From a bacterium (GTDB lineage: Bacteria; Sumerlaeota; Sumerlaeia; MVZB01): a stretch of 64,000 nucleotides of DNA. The notes beneath the pieces are model-generated. The model was not told where the DNA came from, made no database searches, and saw only the letters and a program-made list of their open reading frames with translations. Numbering within the stretch: position 1 is the stretch's first letter; every line of letters begins with the position of its first letter. The stretch lies in NCBI GenBank assembly GCA_021372575.1, contig JAJFUE010000060.1:45997-109996 (forward strand), in the 5' to 3' direction. Positions 16,903-24,667 of the stretch are shown here, one piece after another. A program made the position numbers and the translations under genes.

Positions 16903-17730
16903 CTACTGCTCGATATATACGCCCTTCCAGCCGCCGAACTGGTAAATGATGTCGTCGCCCTTGCCGTAACCGTCATCCGCGGCGTCGGTGCCGTTGCCCG
17001 GCAGGCCGTTCGGCCCCAGCGACAGGACCGTCGGCCGGTCGAAAACGCGCCCCGTGTAGAACCGCCTCAGCACGGTCGTGCCGATCCCGCTGGCCGGGCT
17101 GACCTGGTATTCGGGACCCTGCGAGGCCATGATCGGCGACGTGTCGTTGTCGGGGAAGTATTCGAACGGGTTGGTCTTGTCGGGCGGCGGATAGATCGCA
17201 CCGTCAAAGCTGAAGAACATGTAGTCGTTGCCCCACGGGTCATCGGGCCAGTCGTTCTGGTTCACGTCACGGTGCCAGTTGATGTAGGGACCGTCCCAGC
17301 CGAACGCCGTCTCGTTCTGGATCAGTCGCGCGAACAGCGCCTTGCCATCGCTCGGCGGCAGGCCGTGGTCGGTGGTCAGGAAGATCTCGGGCGGACGGTG
17401 GTAGATCTGTTCGGGCCGGTCGGAGTGGTAATACGCGTTGTCGGCGACGCCACCCAGCTTGCTGTCGATGGAACAGTTGGGGATCGTGTCGCCCGTGAAG
17501 CCGTCGTTGAGCGCGTAGAAGCGGATGTAGTAGCCGAACTCCATCGCGCAACGCTGCTCGGCCTCGGCGATCTCCTTCATCTCCATCGTGGTCGTCGCCA
17601 CGCGGGCCTTGGCCGCCTGGTTCGTATAGACCGGCACGGCGATGGTGGCCAACAGCGAAACCACCACCACGACCACGAGCAACTCGGTCATGGTCACGCC
17701 CGCCGTGCGGCGCAGTTGATTCAATCTCAT
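16903..17730 (-). CDS. Pseudopilin 4 (GspG-like)
   Basis: A 275-residue prepilin-like protein. T-A-G then V-T-M-T-E-L-L-V-V-V-V-V-V-S-L-L-A gives a cleavage site after Gly, though with Val instead of Phe and Glu at +5. The middle contains G-P-Y-I-N-W-H-R-D-V-N-x-N-D-W-P-D-D-P-W-G-N-D-Y. The C-terminal part has L-G-P-N-G-L-P-G-N-G-T and Y-G-K-G-D-D-I-I-Y-Q-F-G. Both segments are almost identical in the gene at 17868-18668, so the two are recent duplicates. The strong site GGAGGAGCG lies four bases before the ATG at 17730. Confidence 0.88.
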   Translation of the reverse strand: MRLNQLRRTAGVTMTELLVVVVVVSLLATIAVPVYTNQAAKARVATTTMEMKEIAEAEQRCAMEFGYYIRFYALNDGFTGDTIPNCSIDSKLGGVADNAYYHSDRPEQIYHRPPEIFLTTDHGLPPSDGKALFARLIQNETAFGWDGPYINWHRDVNQNDWPDDPWGNDYMFFSFDGAIYPPPDKTNPFEYFPDNDTSPIMASQGPEYQVSPASGIGTTVLRRFYTGRVFDRPTVLSLGPNGLPGNGTDAADDGYGKGDDIIYQFGGWKGVYIEQ

Positions 17731-17831
17731 CGATCGCTCCTCCATGTCAAAACCTGAAAAACCTTTTTCCCTGCGCCTCTTCAGGCTATTGCAAATTCTG
17801 ATATTCCTCATTCCGCTCTTTGGGCTCCACG

Positions 17832-17871
17832 CTCCGCTCTCAGCTCTCAGGACTCAGGACTCAGCACTCAG
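17832..17871. repeat. Heptamer array TCAGGAC overlapping a stop codon
   Basis: Five units of TCAGCTC/TCAGGAC/TCAGCAC fill the gap between pseudopilins 3 and 4. The TGA stop at 17868-17870 is part of the last unit. Confidence 0.85.
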
Positions 17872-18668
17872 TCGTTGCCGGCGCTGCCGAACTGGTAGAT
17901 CAGGTCGTCTCCCTTGCCGTAGCGGTCGTCCGTCGCCGTGGTGCCGTTGCCGGGCAGGCCGTTGGGCCCCAGCGACAGCAGCGTCGGCCGGTCGAAAATG
18001 TAAGCCGCCGGGAACTGGCGCGTCGTGACGTTGCCGTTCGTGTCGCGCACCTGCACACTCGGGCCCGTCGGCCGGAACTGCCAGCCCAGGGCCTGGTCGG
18101 TGAGCGGCGTATCGACCGGCGGGTAAATCATGCCGTTGATCGTGAAGAACAGGTAATCGTTCCCCCACGGATCGTCAGGCCAGTCGTTCTTGTTGACATC
18201 GCGGTGCCAGTTCACATACGGCCCCTGCCACCCGAACGCCGTCTCGCTGCGCGACAGCCGCTGGTAGAGCTCGAGCTGGTTGGGCGGGAACGACTGTGTC
18301 TCGAGCGAAATGAAGATCGTGTACGGGAACTGCGTGCCGTAGAGGTTGTTCGTCGTGATGCCGCTGTCGCGGATGCCGCTCTGGACGTTGGCCGGGTCGG
18401 TGTTGGCGATGTTGTCGAACTTGATCGCGTCGTTGAGCACGTCGAGCCGGTACATGTAGTTCGTCTGGATGTGTGCCCGCTCCATCGCGTCGCCCAGATG
18501 CTGCAGTTCCTGCTTGGTCGCCGTGACGCGCGCCTCGGCCGAGCGGTTCGACAGCACCGGGACCATGATCGTCACGAGCACGCCGATGATCAGCACGACC
18601 ACGATCAGTTCCACGATCGTGAACCCGCGGCCGTTGCCTTGGAGATGTTGGTGTTTCGTATATGCCAT
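17868..18668 (-). CDS. Pseudopilin 3 (GspG-like)
   Basis: A 266-residue protein with a textbook prepilin site R-G then F-T-I-V-E-L-I-V-V-V-L-I-I-G-V-L. It shares N-W-H-R-D-V-N-x-N-D-W-P-D-D-P-W-G-N-D-Y with pseudopilin 4, and the end segment R-P-T-L-L-S-L-G-P-N-G-L-P-G-N-G-T followed by G-K-G-D-D-L-I-Y-Q-F-G. It would be processed by a PilD-type peptidase, which is not in this window. Its stop codon lies inside a heptamer array. Confidence 0.9.
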   Translation of the reverse strand: MAYTKHQHLQGNGRGFTIVELIVVVLIIGVLVTIMVPVLSNRSAEARVTATKQELQHLGDAMERAHIQTNYMYRLDVLNDAIKFDNIANTDPANVQSGIRDSGITTNNLYGTQFPYTIFISLETQSFPPNQLELYQRLSRSETAFGWQGPYVNWHRDVNKNDWPDDPWGNDYLFFTINGMIYPPVDTPLTDQALGWQFRPTGPSVQVRDTNGNVTTRQFPAAYIFDRPTLLSLGPNGLPGNGTTATDDRYGKGDDLIYQFGSAGND

Positions 18669-18693
18669 GGCCGGCTTTCTTTCCTCAGTTAGC

Positions 18694-19446
18694 TCAGAAT
18701 TGGAACGACAGGTCGTCTTCGGTGCCGATGATCCCGCTCTCGCGGAAGTAGGCGCCCGAATCCGGGTTCAGCAGGTTGCCCGGCGTCCCGTTGGGCCCCG
18801 TGCAGTAAATCACCGCCGTGTTGAAGTTCGTTTCGTTCTGCGTCTGGATGGCGGTCTCGTAACCGTAGGTGCCGATCTTCCCGTTGCCGAAGAAGATGTA
18901 GGGGTTGCCCCACGGGTCGGTCGGATACTGCAGCCGCATCAGCGCGTTGACGCCCTGCTCGTCGGTGTTGTCGGCGTTCAGGACGATTACCGGACCCTGT
19001 TGCGGCGTCAGTCCCAGCACGTTGTCACCGCGGAACATTTGCGGGTAGCCGCGCACGATCTCATACAGCGAGCGCTGGCGGTGCGGCGCCGCGTAGGGGC
19101 CCCGCCAGTTGTTGCGGAACGTGTTCAGCATCGACGTGTCGCGCGGAATGTTCCAGCTCGCCTTGGGCAGCTTGGCCTGGATCACCGCCGCGGTGTCGTC
19201 CGTCTCCGGCTGCGGCCGCGTCATGTCGAACAGGCGCACGTAAAACGCCGTGTCCGCATGGATCATCATCTGGCTCGTTTCGATTTGGCGCATGTCGGCC
19301 TGCGCGGCCGTGATCTTGGCTTCCTCGACCCGCTTGCGCATGATCGGGATCAGGATCAGCGCCAGGATGGCGATGATCGTCGCCACGGCCGACAGTTCAA
19401 TGGCCGTAAAGCCGCGCCGCCGGTTTGTTGCCTTGCAATGGCTCAT
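18694..19446 (-). CDS. Pseudopilin 2 (GspG-like)
   Basis: A 250-residue protein with prepilin site R-G then F-T-A-I-E-L-S-A-V-A-T-I-I-A-I-L. The body has W-R-G-P-Y and T-D-P-W-G-N-P-Y-I-F-F, and it ends G-I-I-G-T-E-D-D-L-S-F-Q-F, the classic GspG-type G-T-E-D-D ending. I chose the ATG at 19446 because AGGAAG lies close upstream and because longer starts run into the preceding pilin gene. Distance to the upstream gene is 16 bases. Confidence 0.88.
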   Translation of the reverse strand: MSHCKATNRRRGFTAIELSAVATIIAILALILIPIMRKRVEEAKITAAQADMRQIETSQMMIHADTAFYVRLFDMTRPQPETDDTAAVIQAKLPKASWNIPRDTSMLNTFRNNWRGPYAAPHRQRSLYEIVRGYPQMFRGDNVLGLTPQQGPVIVLNADNTDEQGVNALMRLQYPTDPWGNPYIFFGNGKIGTYGYETAIQTQNETNFNTAVIYCTGPNGTPGNLLNPDSGAYFRESGIIGTEDDLSFQF

Positions 19447-19462
19447 CGGTTTCTTCCTGCCA

Positions 19463-20374
19463 TTAGAATACCCAGACGATGTCGTCGGTCCCTTCCTGAA
19501 GCATCCCCACGGCGCCGGTCTTGGCATCGGCCGTGCCGGGGAAATAGAACGAATCGCGAAGCTCATCGCTCGTCAGCGTGCTCAGGTTCATCTGCGAGCT
19601 GCCATATGACCGCAGCACGAATTCGGCCCCGGCCACCTGCGGGTTCTCCTCGAAATACAGCGCCGACCGCGTCTTCATTTCGTCGTAGTAAGCCGGGTTG
19701 CCCGCCTGCGTGTAAAGGTTGCCGCCCGGGACGTGGTTGGCGCCGTAGCTGACCACCGCGTTCAGGAAATCGGGCTGCTCGTCGGGCTTGGCCAGCTTGT
19801 AGGTGACCCTCCCGCTGCTATCGACCGATTTCGAAACGTGATAGACCATCCACGGATTGCCCCACGTGTCGGCCGGCCAATCCACCGTCTCAATATTGAT
19901 GTCGGCCAGCTGCTGGAACTGCTGCTTGTAGCCGAGCGTCTGGATATCGACCAGGTGCATCTTGACCGTCGCGCGCTGGCCCACCGACACCCGCACCGGG
20001 CTCTTGCCGCCATACGGCCCCGCCCACTTGGTGTTGATCGTGTTGGCCTTGATCGTTGCGTTGTAATACCCATACGTGTCCGGGTGCGGCCGCGACAGCA
20101 GCAGGTTCGCGCTCGTCGTGATCGCCATCGTATTCAGCGATTGGTTGAGCAGGTGAAGCCGCGGATAAAAACCAATATCGTTAAAAGCGAAAGAAAGTGC
20201 CGATCCGATTTGTGACGCTTCCACGGGCATCGCCTTGTAGCGGTTCTGTTCGTACATCTCGCGGACGGCGAACATGGCAATGCCCGAAAACAGGGTGATC
20301 AGCATCGCGACGATCAGGATCTCCAAAAGCGTAAAGCCCCTGCGTGCGTGCTGGCGATGAGCTGCGCCGATCAT
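19463..20374 (-). CDS. Pseudopilin 1 (first gene of the pilin row)
   Basis: A 303-residue protein with prepilin site R-G then F-T-L-L-E-I-L-I-V-A-M-L-I-T-L-F. It keeps the family segments K-W-A-G-P-Y-G-G and V-D-W-P-A-D-T-W-G-N-P-W and ends G-T-D-D-I-V-W-V-F. It is longer than GspG (about 140 residues) because of an insert between the N-terminal helix and the W-G-N-P loop, as in the other four. It is the promoter-proximal gene on the minus strand; GAGG lies upstream of the ATG. Confidence 0.88.
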   Translation of the reverse strand: MIGAAHRQHARRGFTLLEILIVAMLITLFSGIAMFAVREMYEQNRYKAMPVEASQIGSALSFAFNDIGFYPRLHLLNQSLNTMAITTSANLLLSRPHPDTYGYYNATIKANTINTKWAGPYGGKSPVRVSVGQRATVKMHLVDIQTLGYKQQFQQLADINIETVDWPADTWGNPWMVYHVSKSVDSSGRVTYKLAKPDEQPDFLNAVVSYGANHVPGGNLYTQAGNPAYYDEMKTRSALYFEENPQVAGAEFVLRSYGSSQMNLSTLTSDELRDSFYFPGTADAKTGAVGMLQEGTDDIVWVF

Positions 20375-20550
20375 GTCGTTTCTGCCTCTTTGCGAGTGAC
20401 CGCTGTTGGGCGTTGTATATTGCGTCTAAACCGTTTAGCGCGAGCAACGGTACTCGTTCTCAGTTATAGGTCGCCTTCGGATGCCTGTCAACACAGGATT
20501 GGGTGAATTGGCGCCGATTGTCGAATTATTAAGCGAATCCCTCATCCTGT

Positions 20551-20609
20551 TCGTGCTCGTGTTCGTGCTCGTGCTCGTGCTCGTGCTCGTAATCGTAATC
20601 GTAATCGAT
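20551..20609 (+). repeat. Hexamer array, copy 5
   Basis: About six GTGCTC-type units (one GTGTTC variant) followed by three GTAATC units and a final GAT. It is one of the two longest copies. Confidence 0.9.
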
Positions 20610-20637
20610 CTTCCATCCGATTACCCCTGTCTCTGTG

Positions 20638-20734
20638 GGATCGTGTATCCTGGATCGTGAATCATGAACCGACACTTTTTTACTCTGCCGGCGATCCACG
20701 ATTCACGATCCCCGATTCACGACCCACGATTCAC
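20638..20734. repeat. Inverted pair of CGATTCA heptamer arrays
   Basis: GATCGTG/TGAATC-type units at 20638-20671 face six units of CGATTCA/CGATCCC/CGACCCA at 20692-20734 across a 20-base spacer. A 39-codon in-frame extension of the following gene would be read through this array, but I place the start after it. Confidence 0.8.
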
Positions 20735-20780
20735 TTTTCAGTTGCCGCAACGGCCGCTCCCGGCGCTAAATGGCATTTCA

Positions 20781-23207
20781 ATGAGCTTCGGACCGGCCAC
20801 ACCCCCTTCCGCGCGCGCCTTTTGCCAGAGTATTTGCCTGATTTCATTGCTCTTGGCGATTTCCGCGTGCCGCCCCGCGTCCAAGACCGATCCGGCCCCC
20901 GTCATCGACCAGAACGTGAGCCGGTTCTGGCCCGATGCTTTCGGCGCCCCGTCCGGCTACCGGCTCGAGTCGATGCCGTTTTCGCCGACGCTGGCGCACC
21001 TGTTCGACAACGGACGCTTGGTGGTCATCCCCGCCGGCCGGGTCGGCGTCCCTCCGTCCTGGAGCGTCGCCCACGGCTACGCCATGAGCGCCATCGACCG
21101 TTACGGCCGCCTGTACCACTTCGACGAGGCCGGCGCCTGGTGGATGGATTCGGTCGGCTCGCTCGACCAGCCCCTCCCCGAAGACGGCTGGGACGCGGCA
21201 TGGAATCCGGTTCAGGGCACGCTTGAAATCCTCGTGACCGAGCCGTGGGCCGGTTCCGACCGGGTCCAGCTCCTGTGGCGTTCGGGCAACCAGTGGCGCC
21301 GTTTTGAAATTCCCGAGCCGCCGCCGGCACGCATGGCCATGACGCGCCAGATGCTCGCCGACCGCGGCCGCTGGCTCATCGCCGGCGCCGGCACGACCCC
21401 GCTCGTCCTCAACCGCCGCCAGTGGGTCGTCTGGCCCGATGACGGCGGCCACGCTGCCGGCCCGAGCCTCTGGCACACCCGGCGCATCCTCGGCCAGGCC
21501 CTCGACGGCTCGGTGGTGATCATGCTCGACGACGGCGCGATCTGGATCCGCCGCGCCGGAGCCTGGCGCAGCGTCCAGAAGGTTTCCACCGCGGGGCTGA
21601 TCGTCGCCCGGTGCATCCCGGCCTCCGACCAGCTCCTCCTTGTCTGGAACGGCGACCTTGCCCGCGAGCGCATCGAGGTCATCCCGCTCGAGGACGGCGC
21701 CAAGGCCGACGCCGAGGCGCACTCGTTTACCCAGATCTCGCAGCTGCGCATTAATGAGGATGAAACGGGCGACTGGGTCGGTTGGGGGCGCTGGCGCGCC
21801 AAGACCCCCGACGCGCCGACCACCGCCGGCACGTTCACGCCCGGCCTCGGCGGCATCGGCGAGCTCGCGTTCAAGATCTCCGGCGAAACCGACGACGAGG
21901 TCTATCGCGCCCGGGACGTGCAGCTGTTGGAGCTTCCGCCATCCCTGGCCGGTCTGCGCCAGGATGCCGCCGCCTACGTCCCCGCGCTCGGCGGCCTCGT
22001 GATCCCGACCAACGAAGGTCTCGGCCTCGATCATCGCCGCGTGCCGTTCTCACCGGCCGTCACCGGCCAGGCCGACCCGACCAGTTCGACCGCGCCGACG
22101 ATCGACCTCATCCGCCGTCCCTACCGGTTCTGGGTGTTCCGCGGCGACATCGTCGAGTTCATGAAGCCGGCCTACGAGATCCACCCCGCGATCGGCCACC
22201 CGCACAGCTACCGCACCCCCGATGGAACCTACCGCAGCCTGTCGTGGATCTTCCCGACGAACGACACGCTGCGTTACGAGTATCACGCCACGACCGAGCA
22301 GAACGAGCAATGGCTCCCCTCCGATCCGTTGCCGCTCAAGGGCAGCCCGCTCATCGACACTTCGCCCGGCAGCCAGCTCTACCTCTGCAATCCCGTCGTG
22401 TGGGGATCGCCCGCGCAGGTCGTGCTCGTCGGCTGGAGCGGCCGCCTCGGCGAGCTGCGCCAGTTCGGCAAGCGCATCAAGGGCCTGCAGGACGAAGGCT
22501 ACACCGAGATCCCGACGCACGGCTTCGTCGCGCGCATCACGGCGCAGCAGCCGGCCCGGTTGGAAATCTCGCCGCTGCCGATCACGTTCTGCCAGGGCGC
22601 GCGGCTCGTCGTCGATTCGGTCAAGAACCGGCTCTACCTCGTCGGCGGCAAGCACGCCGTCGAGGCCGAGGTCGATGGCCGTGTCTATCATTTCATGAAC
22701 GCCAACGAGGACCTCTGGCAGTGGGACGGCCAGAACTGGCGCCGCATCGTGCCGGTCGGCAAGGACGCGCCGATGAAGATCACATCCGACCTGTCCTACC
22801 ACTCCGGCGCGCGGCTGCTGCTGAACCTCACGCCGAAGAGCTTCGACGGCTTCGAGTCCAACGAGTGGCATCAGCTCTGGCAGAAGTCGGCCGCCGACGA
22901 GACGCCGTGGCCCGACCAGATCGGCCTGTATGTGCACCCGGTGACGTTGCAGACGCTCGGCATCTGGTTCATGGACAAGCCGCTGGCGCGCGTGTGGTCG
23001 GGGCGCGACTGGATTCCGGTCGAGCTGCCGCAGGGCCCGAGCGGCCTGCCCTCCACGCGCGAGAACCTGTTGCCCGCCATGCACGGCGACACGTTTATCT
23101 CGATCGACGCCGAGCGCGTCGCGGCCCTCCGCATGAACGCCCGCCGCGACCGCGACCTCGACCGCCGCCTGACGGCCTGCGAACTGCATCTGATTCCGGA
23201 AAGATGA
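20781..23207 (+). CDS. Large lipoprotein, probably beta-propeller
   Basis: An 808-residue protein. From the ATG at 20781 the signal is S-I-C-L-I-S-L-L-L-A-I-S-A-C-R, a good lipobox (I-S-A-C), so the mature protein should be lipid-anchored. The body is rich in short strands ending in G-x-W or W-x-W. Near the middle of the last third it has L-Y-L-V-G-G and D-L-W-Q-W-D-G-Q-N-W, a Kelch-like blade. No catalytic motif was found and I do not recognise a named family. An upstream ATG at 20664 would add 39 repeat-encoded residues and bury the signal, so I reject it. The TGA stop starts a heptamer array. Confidence 0.75.
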   Translation: MSFGPATPPSARAFCQSICLISLLLAISACRPASKTDPAPVIDQNVSRFWPDAFGAPSGYRLESMPFSPTLAHLFDNGRLVVIPAGRVGVPPSWSVAHGYAMSAIDRYGRLYHFDEAGAWWMDSVGSLDQPLPEDGWDAAWNPVQGTLEILVTEPWAGSDRVQLLWRSGNQWRRFEIPEPPPARMAMTRQMLADRGRWLIAGAGTTPLVLNRRQWVVWPDDGGHAAGPSLWHTRRILGQALDGSVVIMLDDGAIWIRRAGAWRSVQKVSTAGLIVARCIPASDQLLLVWNGDLARERIEVIPLEDGAKADAEAHSFTQISQLRINEDETGDWVGWGRWRAKTPDAPTTAGTFTPGLGGIGELAFKISGETDDEVYRARDVQLLELPPSLAGLRQDAAAYVPALGGLVIPTNEGLGLDHRRVPFSPAVTGQADPTSSTAPTIDLIRRPYRFWVFRGDIVEFMKPAYEIHPAIGHPHSYRTPDGTYRSLSWIFPTNDTLRYEYHATTEQNEQWLPSDPLPLKGSPLIDTSPGSQLYLCNPVVWGSPAQVVLVGWSGRLGELRQFGKRIKGLQDEGYTEIPTHGFVARITAQQPARLEISPLPITFCQGARLVVDSVKNRLYLVGGKHAVEAEVDGRVYHFMNANEDLWQWDGQNWRRIVPVGKDAPMKITSDLSYHSGARLLLNLTPKSFDGFESNEWHQLWQKSAADETPWPDQIGLYVHPVTLQTLGIWFMDKPLARVWSGRDWIPVELPQGPSGLPSTRENLLPAMHGDTFISIDAERVAALRMNARRDRDLDRRLTACELHLIPER

Positions 23208-23322
23208 AATTTGAATGATGAAAGATGAAAGTTTCGTGGCGGTTCGATACGATTCCGCCGATTGGTGAGATGTGATTAATTTTTTGGTATTTCATCTTTC
23301 ATCTTTCATATTTCATCTTTTT
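23202..23322. repeat. Inverted pair of GATGAAA / TTTCATC heptamer arrays
   Basis: Left arm 23202-23232 (GATGAAA/GAATGAT/GATGAAA) includes the TGA stop of the lipoprotein gene. Right arm 23288-23322 (TTTCATC three to four times, one TTTCATA) ends just before the AAAGGA ribosome binding site of the next gene. The spacer is 55 bases. Confidence 0.85.
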
Positions 23323-23336
23323 CAAAGGATCTCGCC

Positions 23337-24398
23337 GTGGCCAAAATCCGCTTCGGTCTTCTCGGCGCGGGCCTCATCGCGCCGTTTCATGCCAAGGCCA
23401 TCCTGGCCGCGCCCGACGCCGAGCTCGCCGGCTTCACGAGCCGCACCGAGGCCAAGGCCGCCAAGCTCGCTCAGGACTTCAACTGCAAATCGTGGCCGAC
23501 GCTCGAGGCGATGCTCGCCGACCCCGCTGTTGATGCGATCGACATCATGACGCCGCATCACCTGCACCACGAGGCGGCGATCGCCGCGGCCGGGGCCGGC
23601 AAACACGTGCTCGTCGAGAAGCCGCCCGCGATGACGCTTGCCGACGTGGACGCCATGATCAACGCCGCGCGCGAGAACAACGTCCGCATCGCGATCGTCC
23701 TCAACTTCCGCACCAAGGCCCCGGTCCTGGCCATCCGCAACGCCCTCGCCGAGGGCCGCTTCGGCAGGATCCACCAGATCGACGCGATCATGAAGTGGTG
23801 GCGCACGAACGAGTATTACCTCGGCGACGCGTGGCGCCAGCACAAGGAATGGGGCGCCGGCGCCACCATCCAGCAAGGATTCCATTTCATCGACCTCATG
23901 CACTATCTCGGCGGCCGTATCGTCCAGGTCGAGGCGCGCATGGGCAACCTCGCGCACCCGCAAATCCCGGTCGATGATACGGTGCGCTCATTCGTCGAGT
24001 TCGAGAGCGGCGCGGTCGGCACGTTCCTCGGCTCGACCGCCCTCTGGCCCGGCCAGGACTTCCGCATCGAGATCAGCGGCGAAAACGGCACGGCCGTCAT
24101 GAGCGGCGAGAAGATGGCCGTCTGGAAATTCCGCGACGAGCGCCCCGGGGACGAGGCGATCCGCAACATCGGCTTGGGCGATTTCCAGAACGGCGCCTCC
24201 GGCCCCGCCGACATGGGTTTCCTCGGCCATCAGCGCATCATCGAGGATTTCACGCGCGCGATCATTGAGAACAAGGAACCGCTCGCCCCGGCCCCCAGCG
24301 CCCGCCACACGCTCGAAGTCTGCCTCGCCATGTACAAGTCGGCGAAAACCGGCGCCCCGGTCAAGCTGCCTCTTTTGGACGAGAAGGTCCTCTTTTAG
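23337..24398 (+). CDS. Gfo/Idh/MocA-family oxidoreductase 1
   Basis: A 353-residue NAD(P)-dependent dehydrogenase of sugars or sugar-like substrates. The Rossmann motif G-L-L-G-A-G-L-I-A is at residues 6-14. E-K-P-P-A-M with the conserved catalytic Lys follows near residue 95, and G-F-H-F-I-D-L lies in the C-terminal domain. A GTG start at 23337 follows AAAGGA. It is closely similar throughout to the next gene, so the pair is a tandem duplication. The substrate cannot be told; inositol-, glucose- or uronate-type substrates are possible. Confidence 0.9.
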   Translation: MAKIRFGLLGAGLIAPFHAKAILAAPDAELAGFTSRTEAKAAKLAQDFNCKSWPTLEAMLADPAVDAIDIMTPHHLHHEAAIAAAGAGKHVLVEKPPAMTLADVDAMINAARENNVRIAIVLNFRTKAPVLAIRNALAEGRFGRIHQIDAIMKWWRTNEYYLGDAWRQHKEWGAGATIQQGFHFIDLMHYLGGRIVQVEARMGNLAHPQIPVDDTVRSFVEFESGAVGTFLGSTALWPGQDFRIEISGENGTAVMSGEKMAVWKFRDERPGDEAIRNIGLGDFQNGASGPADMGFLGHQRIIEDFTRAIIENKEPLAPAPSARHTLEVCLAMYKSAKTGAPVKLPLLDEKVLF

Positions 24399-24413
24399 CT
24401 AATCGCATGATCG

Positions 24414-24502
24414 GCAAAATAAATTTTGAACTCCTGGCCAAAATTCCGTCACCGATTCGTTCGGAGTTGGAATTTCAGTCAGGAGTTCAAAATTCATTTT
24501 GC
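24414..24502. repeat. 89-base palindromic element (MITE-like), copy 1
   Basis: GCAAAATAAATTTTGAACTC... and its near reverse complement ...GAGTTCAAAATTCATTTTGC form 34-base arms around a 21-base loop. A second copy with different loop sequence is at 34765-34852. Both lie just 3' of a gene and are followed by T-rich sequence, so each may double as a terminator. Confidence 0.85.
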
Positions 24503-24538
24503 TCTTCCTTTATCTCTCCCAGAAAATAAATCCTTAAC

Positions 24539-24652
<114 letters not shown>

Positions 24653-24667
24653 CCGGGGGGTTCTACC

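Larger units (their letters stand above)
20375..20780. other. 406-base divergent intergenic region
   Basis: This separates the pilin operon (leftward) from a lipoprotein gene (rightward), so it should hold both promoters. I see no clear -35/-10 or -24/-12 pair. It contains hexamer array copy 5 and an inverted pair of CGATTCA heptamers. Confidence 0.5.

Noticed and set aside
20551..20609. Short ORFs with alternating E-H and Y-D residues through the hexamer arrays
   Set aside because: They are simply the translation of GTGCTC/GTAATC units. The same residues appear at every copy and in both orientations.
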